Made by a program: the position numbers and the translations under genes. From Planctomycetota bacterium (GTDB lineage: Bacteria > Planctomycetota > Planctomycetia > Pirellulales > Pirellulaceae): a DNA stretch of 33,432 bases. The stretch is from contig JAPLNM010000019.1 in the NCBI GenBank assembly GCA_026692845.1, positions 1 through 33,432 of the forward strand, read 5' to 3'. Shown here piece by piece: positions 1-7,624 of this stretch; the stretch's first letter is position 1, and each line of letters starts with the position of its first letter. The notes beneath the pieces are model-generated. The model searched no databases. It saw nothing but the letters and a program-made list of their open reading frames with translations, and was not told the DNA's origin.

Positions 1-2
1 CG

Positions 3-98
3 CGGGCATGGCTATTAGGCCCGCACCGATTCGATCGTGCTGCACCGCCGGAGATCACCTACCTGCTGGTACCCAAACGCCGCGTCCTGGCGGGCTGA
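3..98 (+). CDS. Possible 3' end of an upstream gene (partial)
   Basis: An open frame enters from the left edge and ends at a TGA at 96-98. The 31 visible residues end in TYLLVPKRRVLAG, a basic tail that could be a real C-terminus. Nothing identifies a family, and an overlapping frame is also open here, so this may be chance. It is reported only as the best candidate for coding sequence before the first clear gene. Confidence 0.25.
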   Translation, partial: RAWLLGPHRFDRAAPPEITYLLVPKRRVLAG

Positions 99-277
99 TT
101 CAAATCGCCCAACCGCTGGCGCTGGTTGGCTCACTTGTGAGAAGACCACCGTCTGGCGACAGGTGGCTACGGGGGATGGATGGCTACGGTGTGTTTACAC
201 CTCGCATGAGTTTATCTACCATTGAGTCAGGGGGATTAGGGATTTGCTAGGGAGTCCTATCAGAGAGATCGGATGTA
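99..277. other. Upstream spacer with a small hairpin
   Basis: No convincing gene is seen between the putative upstream stop and the ATG at 278. Positions 146-166 can fold into a stem-loop (CCACC GTC, loop TGGC, GAC with a bulged A, then GGTGG). No T-run follows it, so it is not a standard intrinsic terminator. The promoter of the ceramidase unit probably lies here, but no good -35/-10 pair is visible. Confidence 0.3.
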
Positions 278-1528
278 ATGATGTCGAGTCGTAGAGAATG
301 GTTGGCCCATTGCGGAGTGATCGGAGTTTCAGGACTTGGCGTTGACTTCTTTGGGGGGCTCGTTCGCGGTTCGGATCGCAGGGAGAAAAAGAAGGTTGCG
401 GCCGTCGTCACGGAGTATCGCAAGCGATCCCATGCGGATGTTTTGGTCGGGAAGATCTTGGAGGGATGGAAGCAAGACGGTGGCATTGGGCCGGATTTGG
501 AATTGGTGTCTTTGTATGTGGATCAGTATCCGGCCGAGGACATGTCCGTCGCGTTAGCCAGCAAGTATGGGTTCCGCCTGTGCAAGTCGATCGAGGAGAG
601 TTTGACGCTCGGGGGGCAGAGCATTGGGGTCGATGGGGTTTTGAGCATAGGGGAGCATGGCGATTACCCTTGGAATGATCTTGGTCAGCATTTGTATCCT
701 CGCAAGCGTTTCTTTGAGGAGATCACCGATGCGATGCGCAAGTACTCGCGGGTCGTACCGGTGTTCAATGACAAGCATCCTGGTCCGGAGTGGAAGGATG
801 CTTTATGGATGGCGCAAAGAGCCAAAGAGATGGGTTTGCCATGGATGGCCGGATCGAGTTTGACGGTCAGCTATCGCGATCCCGACGTAGGGCTTGGTTG
901 GCAGTCTGGGGTAGAGTCTGCGGTAGGTATCGGATATTCGGGGTTGGACATTTACGGGATTCACACGTTGGAGTTTTTGCAGAGCATTTTGGAGCGACGG
1001 CGCGGGGGGGAGTCTGGAGTCGCTTGGGTGGAGGCTTACCCTACCGATCGGATTGAAGGGATGCTTACCTCGGGAGTGATTCATTCGGAGTTGTTTGATA
1101 GGGCATTGCGGGCGACCCGAACGGATCGCGAATCGGTGCTGAAGGATCCGCCGAAGGATGGTGCGGCTTTTTTGATTGGGTACGTCGACGGATTGGTGGT
1201 ACCTGTATTGATGTTGCCAGGTAGAGCGCAGGGGATCGGTGCAGCGGTTCTCGACGATTCAGGTCGTCAGTTTGCGACGCGGGTCGAGGAACGCGAGGAG
1301 CCTTATTACCCTCATTTTGCTTATTTGCTCAAAGGCATTGAGCAAATGATTCACACGGGCAAGCCCGCTTATCCGGTCGAGCGCACGATGCTCACAGCGG
1401 GCGTTTTGGATCATCTGCTTGTTTCGCACCGCGAGGGTGGACGTCGGATCGATACAGAGGATTTGCGGATCGCTTATCAGCCGGTCGATTACCCTTATGC
1501 GCCTGGGTTGGATTTGGGTCAAGAGTGA
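278..1528 (+). CDS. Tat-exported planctomycete protein of unknown function
   Basis: The 416-residue product opens with a twin-arginine leader (SRREWLAHCG, then a Gly/Val-rich hydrophobic run), so Tat export is likely. The body begins with a beta-alpha-beta-like stretch (KVAAVVTEYRKRSHADVLVG) resembling the nucleotide-binding start of Gfo/Idh-type proteins. I see no complete dinucleotide-binding motif and no lysine-centred catalytic motif, so oxidoreductase activity is not claimed. A central segment with VFNDKHPGPEW and LPWMAGSSL looks well ordered. The TGA lies 26 bp before the ATG of the ceramidase-like gene, so the two are probably co-transcribed and may act on the same substrate. ATG also occurs at 281. 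The function is unknown. Confidence 0.7.
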   Translation: MMSSRREWLAHCGVIGVSGLGVDFFGGLVRGSDRREKKKVAAVVTEYRKRSHADVLVGKILEGWKQDGGIGPDLELVSLYVDQYPAEDMSVALASKYGFRLCKSIEESLTLGGQSIGVDGVLSIGEHGDYPWNDLGQHLYPRKRFFEEITDAMRKYSRVVPVFNDKHPGPEWKDALWMAQRAKEMGLPWMAGSSLTVSYRDPDVGLGWQSGVESAVGIGYSGLDIYGIHTLEFLQSILERRRGGESGVAWVEAYPTDRIEGMLTSGVIHSELFDRALRATRTDRESVLKDPPKDGAAFLIGYVDGLVVPVLMLPGRAQGIGAAVLDDSGRQFATRVEEREEPYYPHFAYLLKGIEQMIHTGKPAYPVERTMLTAGVLDHLLVSHREGGRRIDTEDLRIAYQPVDYPYAPGLDLGQE

Positions 1529-1554
1529 GAATCAGAATTCAAGAGAGAGAAGCT

Positions 1555-2853
1555 ATGAAGAGCCTGTGGAGTGTGGTGTTGCTGGTGTTGCTGGTATTGC
1601 TGGGCCTGCATGTTTGCCCAGGAGTGGTTTATTCGCAGGGATTGGAGGTGGGGGCATCGGAGGTCGACATCACGCCGCTTGAAGCGGTGCCGATGTGGGG
1701 ATATGGAGACCGGCATGCGGCGTTGTCCGAGGGGACACTCGATCCGCTCAAGGCGACGGTGGTCGTGATTCGAGCCGGTCGTCGCAAGATGGCGATTGTC
1801 GGATTGGACTTGGGTCGCTCGCCGCAGGAGGAATCGCTTCAGAAGATTCGCTCGGAGATCAAGTTGCAGGCGGGGATCGACGTATCGTTTATTTCTGGGT
1901 CGCACACGCACCATGGTCCGGTCTTGGAGTTATTCGACGCGCCAGGACGAGGACGCGGACGATTTGATGCAGCGATTCGATACAACCAGCAGTTGGAAAA
2001 ATCGCTGATCGAAGCGATCGTATTGGCAAGCCAGCGGATGGTTCCGGCAAAGATTGGCCAGGGAGCAAAGGAGCTTGAGGGTTTCAATCGCAATCGGCAT
2101 ACGAAGTTGCGACCAGCGCCGCTCGATACGAGGCTTGGCGTCTTGCGATTCGACGCATTGGACAGTGGAAAGAACATCGCGACGATTGTCAACTTCACGG
2201 GGCATCCGACGAACATTTCGTCGGAGGTTCGCAAGTTTTCTGCGGATTATGTTGGAGCGATGCGGGGGGTGGTATCCGAGCAGACCGGGGGAGTCGTGGT
2301 TTTTAAGCAGGGGGCATCGGGGGACATTTCGGTCGACCGCGGGAGCCGTGGGGATTACTTAGGTTATGGAGCGGCGCTTGGGCAAGAGGTGCTCAAGGTA
2401 TATCGGGAGATTGAGTGCAAGGTAGTCGATGCACCGACGTTGCGTTTCAAGGAGGAGCGGTTTACGTATTCATCGAGGACTGACTTTACGAACCCGTTGG
2501 TACAGAGTGTTTACTCGGTGGCATTTTTTCCGGAGTTGGTTGAGAATTTTGCGGCCGAGTACCAAGACGGGATACGGCCGAGGTTGACCGTAGCGGTGCT
2601 CAACAAGCAGATTGCGTTTGTTGGTGGGAGCGGAGAGTTTTTCTGCAACCATGCGATACGGTTGCGCGAGCGAGCCAGGATGGAGCAATGTTTCTTCTTT
2701 GGGTACTGCAATGGGTATCATCAGTACTTTCCGACGATTGAGGCCACGGCTGAGGGGGGCTATGGAGCCGACGCGCAGGTGGCCCCTGCGCAGATCGGGG
2801 CCGGCGAGGACCTGATGAATCACGCTTTGAAGTGGCTCTATCAGATCCGTTAG
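1555..2853 (+). CDS. Secreted neutral/alkaline ceramidase-like hydrolase
   Basis: Enzymes of this family (neutral/alkaline non-lysosomal ceramidase, N-terminal domain PF04734) hydrolyse the N-acyl bond of ceramide. The 432-residue protein has a strong signal peptide (MKSLWSVVLLVLLVLLGLHV). It carries the family's zinc-site motif HTHHGP (residues 117-122), NFTGHPTN (213-220) and GASGDIS (253-259), whose serine sits where the nucleophile is expected. It is far shorter than full bacterial ceramidases (about 650 residues) and lacks the C-terminal immunoglobulin-like domain, as many planctomycete members do. The ATG at 1555 is preferred over a GTG at 1525 because AGAGAGAG lies just upstream and the signal peptide begins there. 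Substrates other than ceramide are possible. Confidence 0.82.
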   Translation: MKSLWSVVLLVLLVLLGLHVCPGVVYSQGLEVGASEVDITPLEAVPMWGYGDRHAALSEGTLDPLKATVVVIRAGRRKMAIVGLDLGRSPQEESLQKIRSEIKLQAGIDVSFISGSHTHHGPVLELFDAPGRGRGRFDAAIRYNQQLEKSLIEAIVLASQRMVPAKIGQGAKELEGFNRNRHTKLRPAPLDTRLGVLRFDALDSGKNIATIVNFTGHPTNISSEVRKFSADYVGAMRGVVSEQTGGVVVFKQGASGDISVDRGSRGDYLGYGAALGQEVLKVYREIECKVVDAPTLRFKEERFTYSSRTDFTNPLVQSVYSVAFFPELVENFAAEYQDGIRPRLTVAVLNKQIAFVGGSGEFFCNHAIRLRERARMEQCFFFGYCNGYHQYFPTIEATAEGGYGADAQVAPAQIGAGEDLMNHALKWLYQIR

Positions 2854-2888
2854 ATCGAGCTACCGTTCGGATTTTGTCTTGAGGAAGC

Positions 2889-3854
2889 TTAGTATCCGGC
2901 GAATTTTCGGATTGGGCCGACGACGTACCCTGGGTTGTTGGAGCTTGCGATATTGGCTGCGTCGAAGGAGTTTCGGGCGTTGACGACGACCGAGATGGGG
3001 TAGGCGGCCACACCGACGGGAGGGTAGAGGTAGACTTCCCACATGCTGAAGACGCCTGCTGCGACGGCTTGCATTTGGAGTTGCATGCGAGCGATTTGCA
3101 TCATTTCTTGTTGGTAGGCTTGGTTTTCCTGGGTGGATTGTTGGTAGGCGGCGGCTTGGGATTGCAGGTACAAGGATTGTTGGCGTTTGGTTTCTTCGTC
3201 TTGTTTGGAGGCTTGGTTGGCCGCGAGCCATTCGTCCCATTGGGGTTCGAGGACTTTGAGTTCCATTTCTTTGAAGAAGAAAAATGGGATGCCGTATTCT
3301 TCGCCGTTGGGCAGTTCCATCAGGACACCTTCGCAGGTGAAGGTACGGGCTTCGGCTTTTTGGGCAAGGACCCAGTCATTGAATTGGGAGTCGTTTGCGA
3401 ACGTTTTCTTTTCGAAGTATTCGACGATTCGCGGGACCATTCGGCGGTAGACTTCGGGGAGGTTTTCGAAGGGTCGGTCGTTGACGTAGAGTTTTCCTCG
3501 GCGGCGTTGGAGGGTGATGTCTTTGCGGTTGAATCCGACGACTTTGCCGAAGACGGTCATTCCATTTTTGAGGCCCCAGGAGTGTTTTTCGGTGGCGGCT
3601 TTGAGTTGTCCTTCGCTTTCCTCGACCAGGAGGAATTTTTGGTCGGCTTCGGAGAGTTCAGCGATGTCGATGGCCAGCAGTTCGCGGCCTTTGACGGCTT
3701 GGTCGAGTTTAACGACGATGTCTTTTTGGTCAGCGGCGATGAGGGTTCCGTTGACTTTGACGTTACCGGTCTTGTCGGTCCATTCCCTACCGAGGCTTGC
3801 ACCGCAGGACAGGCAGATGGAAAACAGCGAGAAAAACAAAGATGCCGATTTCAT
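2889..3854 (-). CDS. Secreted SHD1-domain protein
   Basis: The 321-residue protein has a signal peptide (MKSASLFFSLFSICLSCGAS). An SLA1-homology-1-like (SHD1) domain follows at about residues 22-75, with REWTDKTGNVKVNGTL and the ending ELSEADQKFL. A second, weaker copy of the same pattern (LKNGMTVFGKVVGFNRKDI) follows at about 95-150. The middle and C-terminal parts are glutamine-rich (residues about 210-260), suggesting a coiled or extended region, and end in a hydrophobic, glycine-poor tail. SHD1 is abundant in planctomycete secreted proteins and is thought to bind partners; no enzymatic role is visible. TGAGGGAAC lies upstream of the start. The gene converges on the ceramidase gene and diverges from rlmI. 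Confidence 0.72.
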   Translation of the reverse strand: MKSASLFFSLFSICLSCGASLGREWTDKTGNVKVNGTLIAADQKDIVVKLDQAVKGRELLAIDIAELSEADQKFLLVEESEGQLKAATEKHSWGLKNGMTVFGKVVGFNRKDITLQRRRGKLYVNDRPFENLPEVYRRMVPRIVEYFEKKTFANDSQFNDWVLAQKAEARTFTCEGVLMELPNGEEYGIPFFFFKEMELKVLEPQWDEWLAANQASKQDEETKRQQSLYLQSQAAAYQQSTQENQAYQQEMMQIARMQLQMQAVAAGVFSMWEVYLYPPVGVAAYPISVVVNARNSFDAANIASSNNPGYVVGPIRKFAGY

Positions 3855-3917
3855 TGGACGAGTTCCCTCAGTACCTTGTATGCTGGATGTGCCTTGGACG
3901 CTTCGTATGCTAGATGC

Positions 3918-3999
3918 GTACTCAATGGATACTTGCTAAGATCGCGGTTTAATCAGCTTGGCAATTATCAGGCTCCGCAGAGCCAAGACCATTGAGTAC
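3918..3999. repeat. Perfect 11-bp inverted repeat, possible operator pair
   Basis: GTACTCAATGG at 3918-3928 is the exact reverse complement of CCATTGAGTAC at 3989-3999, with 60 bp between the arms. The right arm lies just upstream of the extended -10 at 4002-4010. Arms about 71 bp apart centre to centre (roughly seven helical turns) would suit a DNA-looping regulator. This is an inference from position only. Confidence 0.45.
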
Positions 4000-4001
4000 T
4001 G

Positions 4002-4010
4002 TGCTATTCT
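4002..4010 (+). promoter_or_regulatory. Candidate extended -10 promoter of rlmI
   Basis: TG-C-TATTCT matches the extended -10 pattern TGnTATAAT at five of six hexamer positions (one mismatch, C for A). It lies about 29 bp before the rlmI ATG, leaving a short leader. No recognisable -35 is seen, which extended -10 promoters can tolerate. Confidence 0.35.
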
Positions 4011-4038
4011 AGCTTGGATTTCTCAGAACTGAAAGTCA

Positions 4039-5262
4039 ATGCCGTTGGAGCCTTACAACTCAACTAGGATTCGTGCGGTTCGGCTCAAGCCGGGCAAGGG
4101 GCGCGAGTCGCTAGGTCGTCATCCATGGATTTTAGAGGCCTCGTTGGTCGAGTCGGTCAGTCCGCCGAGGCTTGCCGAGCAGGTCGATGTCTTGGGGGCC
4201 GATGGCAAGTGGATTGGGCGTGGATTGTACCATCCGGAGAGCCGCATTCGGGTCCGGATGTATGGATGGTCGCAGGATCAGTGGATCGATGCGGAGCTAT
4301 TAGGGGTGCGGATAGGCCAAGCGATCGAGCTTCGACGGCAGTACATGGCTGGTTCGGGTCAGGTCGATGGATTGCGTTGGATCAACAGTGAGGGGGATTT
4401 CCTCAGTGGATTGGTGGTTGATGGATTTGCGGGGCATTTGGTCGTCCAGGTCAACGCTGCGGTGTTGATGCCCTATTTGGATGGGATCTTGAGTCAGCTT
4501 GTCCGGGAGATCAAGCCGCTGAGTATTTTGTTGAGCATTAATGAGAAAACGGCAAGGAGCGAGGGTTTGGAGGTCCAGGAGCGGTTGGTATTTGGCCAGT
4601 TGCCCGACGGGCCGGTGAGCATACGCGAGAATGGATTGACTTGGCGGGTCGACATGGTTGGGGGGCAGAAGACTGGATATTACTTGGATCAGCGCGAGAA
4701 CCGGCTTGCGGCCAGCCGGTGGGTAGCGCGCGGAGCGAGGGTTTTGGATGTGTGCACGTATGCGGGTGGTTTTGCGTTAACGCTGGCGAAGCTTGGGGGT
4801 TGCGAGTCGGTCGTAGCGGTCGATTCGAGTGCTAGGGCGTTGGATTTGGCCAGGCAGAATGCTCAATCCAATGGGATAATCGAGGGGGTTGTTTGGGAGC
4901 AGTCAGACTTTTTTGAGGCGTTATCCGCACGGGTGGATCGCCAGGAGTTGTTCGACATGGTGGTCTTGGATCCGCCGAAGTTGGCAGGAGCCAGGGATAA
5001 AGTGCCCAGGGCTTTGGCCGCTTATCATCGCCTTAACTACTTGGCTATGCGGTGTTTACGTCCAGGCGGGGTGTTGGTGACTTGCAGTTGTTCGGGTCGT
5101 GTGAGTCGTTCGGATTTCGTCGATGTGTTGCTTGGGGCGGCCCGACGGGCGGGTCGCGACCTACAAATTTTGGAGAATCGAGGGGCATCTGCGGACCATC
5201 CGGTTAACATTCATTGTCCGGAGACCGATTATCTCAAGTGCCTGATCGGTCGGGTTTTGTGA
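4039..5262 (+). CDS. rlmI: 23S rRNA (cytosine-C5) methyltransferase, RlmI type
   Basis: RlmI transfers a methyl group from S-adenosylmethionine to C5 of a cytosine (C1962 in E. coli) of 23S rRNA. The 407-residue length fits (E. coli about 396). The N-terminal 85 residues form the PUA-like RNA-binding domain (RHPWILEASL, then GLYHPESRIRVRMYG). KTGYYLDQRENR (211-222) is the family signature. SAM-binding motif I is VLDVCTYAGGFAL (235-247), motif IV is VVLDPPK (308-314), and TCSCSG (348-353) supplies the likely catalytic cysteine. The gene stands alone on the plus strand, and GAAAG precedes the ATG. A paralogous target cytosine cannot be excluded. Confidence 0.88.
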   Translation: MPLEPYNSTRIRAVRLKPGKGRESLGRHPWILEASLVESVSPPRLAEQVDVLGADGKWIGRGLYHPESRIRVRMYGWSQDQWIDAELLGVRIGQAIELRRQYMAGSGQVDGLRWINSEGDFLSGLVVDGFAGHLVVQVNAAVLMPYLDGILSQLVREIKPLSILLSINEKTARSEGLEVQERLVFGQLPDGPVSIRENGLTWRVDMVGGQKTGYYLDQRENRLAASRWVARGARVLDVCTYAGGFALTLAKLGGCESVVAVDSSARALDLARQNAQSNGIIEGVVWEQSDFFEALSARVDRQELFDMVVLDPPKLAGARDKVPRALAAYHRLNYLAMRCLRPGGVLVTCSCSGRVSRSDFVDVLLGAARRAGRDLQILENRGASADHPVNIHCPETDYLKCLIGRVL

Positions 5263-5303
5263 GCTAGTTAGGGAAATTTTGCTGGAAAACCGCGTCGGTG
5301 GAC

Positions 5304-5332
5304 TTGCTGATCCTCTAGGTTCGCCGTTAAAC
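5304..5332 (+). promoter_or_regulatory. Candidate promoter for tRNA-Leu and rpsL-rpsG
   Basis: TTGCTG (5304-5309) and TTAAAC (5327-5332) are separated by 17 bp, a sigma-70-like arrangement about 54 bp before the tRNA. Both hexamers are imperfect matches. Confidence 0.25.
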
Positions 5333-5386
5333 TTTGCGACCTGATATTACCCGAGCGAATCCGGTTTGAAGATTGCTTGGGGGAAT

Positions 5387-5469
5387 GCCAAAGTGGCGGA
5401 ATGGCAGACGCGCTGGACTCAAAATCCTGTGTCCGCAAGGACGTGTGGGTTCGACTCCCACCTTTGGTA
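5387..5469 (+). tRNA. tRNA-Leu (anticodon CAA)
   Basis: Acceptor arm GCCAAAG pairs with CTTTGGT, with a G-U first pair and discriminator A. The anticodon loop is CTCAAAA, giving anticodon CAA, which reads UUG. The long variable arm (TGTCC GCAA GGACG) is typical of leucine tRNA, and the T arm is GTGGG TTCGACT CCCAC. CCA is not encoded. The anticodon stem CTGGA/TCCTG has a T-T mismatch at the 28-42 pair. UUG is used heavily by the genes in this window, so this is a busy tRNA. Confidence 0.95.
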
Positions 5470-5527
5470 CTTTCGCTGGGAACTGCCGAACATTTTGAAC
5501 GTTAGAATTCGGAACCTTTAAGACTGT

Positions 5528-5905
5528 ATGCCAACGATTAATCAACTCGTACGACGCAATCGTGTCGTGCAGCACAAGACGACCAAGAGCCCAGTTCTGG
5601 AGCGATGCCCGCAGAAGCAGGGTGTTTGTTTGATGGTCAAAACGATGACCCCGAAGAAGCCGAATTCGGCTTTGCGTAAGATCACACGGGTTCGACTGAG
5701 CAATGGCAAGGAAGTGACCGTGTACATTCCTGGTGAGGGTCACAACCTTCAGGAACACTCGATCGTTCTGATTCGTGGTGGTCGTGTTCGCGACTTGCCC
5801 GGGGTGCGTTACCAAGTGGTCCGAGGATGCCGCGATACGCTCGGTGTCAACGGACGTAAGCAATCCCGTAGTCGCTACGGTGCAAAGAGCCCGAAGAAGT
5901 CCTAG
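5528..5905 (+). CDS. rpsL: 30S ribosomal protein S12
   Basis: S12 sits at the decoding centre of the small subunit and governs accuracy and streptomycin response. The 125-residue length is normal. Core motifs are intact: [19 protein letters not shown] (Lys43 and Lys44), [10 protein letters not shown] and [11 protein letters not shown], followed by a basic C-terminus. Residue 88 is Arg (GGRVRDLPG), where E. coli and most bacteria have Lys. Asp89, the residue methylthiolated by RimO in some bacteria, is kept. The ribosome binding site is weak. rpsG follows 73 bp downstream, the usual str-operon order, but fusA and tuf do not follow. Confidence 0.97.
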   Translation: MPTINQLVRRNRVVQHKTTKSPVLERCPQKQGVCLMVKTMTPKKPNSALRKITRVRLSNGKEVTVYIPGEGHNLQEHSIVLIRGGRVRDLPGVRYQVVRGCRDTLGVNGRKQSRSRYGAKSPKKS

Positions 5906-5978
5906 CCTTGTTGCTGGGCCTTCTACCCCAAACCTACTTGTCCCTTCGCATTAAAGAGTTTAAAGAGTTTTTTGTCCT

Positions 5979-6449
5979 ATGGGAAAAATCACTGCTTCCA
6001 AGACGACCCTTCGTCCTGATCCACGGCACAACTCCTTGTTGGTTGCCAAGTTTGTGAATTGCTTGATGTACGATGGTAAGAAAACCGTCGCTTACGGCGT
6101 GATTTACGATGCTTTCGACGAGATCGCAGAAAAGATCAAGGATCGTCCGGCAGTGGAAGTGTTCGAGCAAGCGATCGAGAACGTCAAGCCCTACATCGAA
6201 GTTCGCTCGAAGCGTGTCGGTGGTGCATCTTACCAAGTTCCGATGCAGGTGAACAAGAACCGTCAGCAGTCGCTGGCCTTCCGCTGGATTCTCACCGCAG
6301 TCCGGGACAAGAAGGGTCGAGCGACCTCGACGAAGCTCGCCGATGAACTCATGGCAGCTTACCGCAAGGAAGGCACAGCGATCACCAAGCGAGAGAACAC
6401 CCACCGTATGGCCGACGCGAACAAGGCGTTCGCCCACTTTGCTTGGTAG
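5979..6449 (+). CDS. rpsG: 30S ribosomal protein S7
   Basis: S7 nucleates assembly of the 3' domain of 16S rRNA and lies near the E site. The 156-residue product has the S7 pattern: [14 protein letters not shown], the [20 protein letters not shown] segment, then a basic RWI region and the ending [20 protein letters not shown]. The upstream spacer has a short direct repeat (AAAGAGTTTAAAGAGTTTTTTG). A strong terminator closes the unit, so rpsL-rpsG is separate from any elongation-factor genes. Confidence 0.97.
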   Translation: MGKITASKTTLRPDPRHNSLLVAKFVNCLMYDGKKTVAYGVIYDAFDEIAEKIKDRPAVEVFEQAIENVKPYIEVRSKRVGGASYQVPMQVNKNRQQSLAFRWILTAVRDKKGRATSTKLADELMAAYRKEGTAITKRENTHRMADANKAFAHFAW

Positions 6450-6521
6450 TTTTGTTAGCCAACTAGTTTCGATTGGTTAGCAGCCGATCAACCGTTGGTT
6501 TACACTGCAAAAGTCTTCAAG

Positions 6522-6554
6522 ACACCTCCAGATTCCTGGAGGTGTTTTTCTTTT
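6522..6554 (+). terminator. Intrinsic terminator after rpsG
   Basis: ACACCTCCAG (6522-6531), loop ATTC and CTGGAGGTGT (6536-6545) form a perfect 10-bp stem, followed by a T-rich tail (TTTTTCTTTT) to 6554. It ends the tRNA/rpsL/rpsG unit and also argues that the next gene starts downstream of it, at 6578. Confidence 0.92.
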
Positions 6555-6577
6555 ATACGGCCCAAGGGGTGACAGCG

Positions 6578-7624
6578 ATGTTTCGTGACTTGCTCGAATG
6601 CACTCCCCGTGGTCTGTATTGTCCGGCTGGTGACTTTTATGTGGATCCTTGGGCGCATGTCGAACATGCAATTCTGACGCATGCCCATTCGGACCATGCG
6701 CGTTCGGGGAGCAAGCGGTACTTGTCGGTTAAGTCGAGCGAGTCGCTCTTGAGGGTAAGGCTTGGCAATTCGATCGACCTGCAGACGGTCCTTTATGGCG
6801 AGAGTTTGAGGATCAAGGATGCGAAGGTTTCCTTGCATCCGGCGGGTCATATTCTTGGATCCTCGCAGGTCCGAATCGAGGTCGCCGGTCGCGTGGCGTT
6901 GATCACTGGGGATTACAAGTTGCAGTCCGATTTGACCTGCGATGCTTGGGAGCCGGTGCGGTGCGATTTGATGGTTACCGAATCGACATTTGGGCTACCG
7001 GTATTTCGATGGCCCGAGACCAGTCTTGTGATTCAAGAGATGGTTCGATGGTGGGAGGAGAATCAGCGACAGGGTCGAACGAGTTTGTTGTTGGCTTATT
7101 CGGTGGGCAAGGCCCAGCGGGTGCTTACCGAGATCTTTGGGGTCTGTGGAGTGGAGGTAGCCTCGAAGGTTGCGGTCCATGGAGCGATGCTCGGACCGAA
7201 TCGAGCTTATGTGGCTGCTGGGGTCGCCTTGCCTGAGTTGCCATCGGCCGCATCACTTGGAGTGCAGCACGATTGGTCGCAATCGTTGGTGATTGGTCCA
7301 CCGTCGAGCCAATCGACCGGGTGGATGGATCGATTTTCGGATCCCTCGATCGCGATGGCATCGGGTTGGATGGCGATACGCGGTACGCGACGAAGGCGGA
7401 ATGTCGAGCGTGGGTTTGTCTTGTCCGACCATGTCGATTGGCCGGATTTGATGATAGCCGTTGGCCAGTGCCAACCCGAGCAAGTTTGGGTGACCCATGG
7501 TTTTTCCGAGGTAGTATCGAGGTATTTGACGGAGCGAGGAATCGCTGCTGAGGTGCTTGAAACGCGTTTTGCGGGGGAAGAGTCCGAGCCCTCGAGTTCT
7601 GAGAAGCCCGAGGATGCATCATGA
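6578..7624 (+). CDS. Ligase-associated DNA exonuclease (metallo-beta-lactamase/beta-CASP fold)
   Basis: This family belongs to the metallo-beta-lactamase nucleases and is found next to bacterial ATP-dependent ligases, probably processing DNA ends in repair. The 348-residue protein has the metal-binding motif HAHSDH (35-40), HPAGHILGSSQV (87-98), TGDYK (110-114) and TESTFGLP. The terminator at 6522-6554 rules out upstream in-frame starts, so the ATG at 6578 is preferred. The TGA overlaps the ligase ATG by 4 bp (ATGA), indicating translational coupling. The helicase (Lhr-like) and phosphoesterase genes that often complete this cluster are not in the window. Confidence 0.88.
   Translation: MFRDLLECTPRGLYCPAGDFYVDPWAHVEHAILTHAHSDHARSGSKRYLSVKSSESLLRVRLGNSIDLQTVLYGESLRIKDAKVSLHPAGHILGSSQVRIEVAGRVALITGDYKLQSDLTCDAWEPVRCDLMVTESTFGLPVFRWPETSLVIQEMVRWWEENQRQGRTSLLLAYSVGKAQRVLTEIFGVCGVEVASKVAVHGAMLGPNRAYVAAGVALPELPSAASLGVQHDWSQSLVIGPPSSQSTGWMDRFSDPSIAMASGWMAIRGTRRRRNVERGFVLSDHVDWPDLMIAVGQCQPEQVWVTHGFSEVVSRYLTERGIAAEVLETRFAGEESEPSSSEKPEDAS

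Larger units (their letters stand above)
3855..4038. other. Divergent intergenic region between the SHD1 gene and rlmI
   Basis: This 184-bp spacer must hold the promoters of both divergent genes. It contains a near-perfect direct repeat (GTATGCTGGATG at 3879-3890 and GTATGCTAGATG at 3905-3916) and the inverted repeat listed separately. No start codon in a coding-like frame is seen. Confidence 0.5.

Noticed and set aside
146-166. Terminator or riboswitch from the small hairpin near the left edge
   Set aside because: No T-run follows and none of the riboswitch motifs I know fits, so it is mentioned only as a hairpin.
3069-3995. A 308-codon open frame on the plus strand opposite the SHD1 gene
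   Set aside because: The minus-strand gene has a signal peptide, domain and ribosome binding site, while the plus-strand product is a phenylalanine/glycine-rich shadow with no motif.
5327-5863. Minus-strand open frame across tRNA-Leu and rpsL
   Set aside because: It overlaps a tRNA and an essential gene on the other strand.
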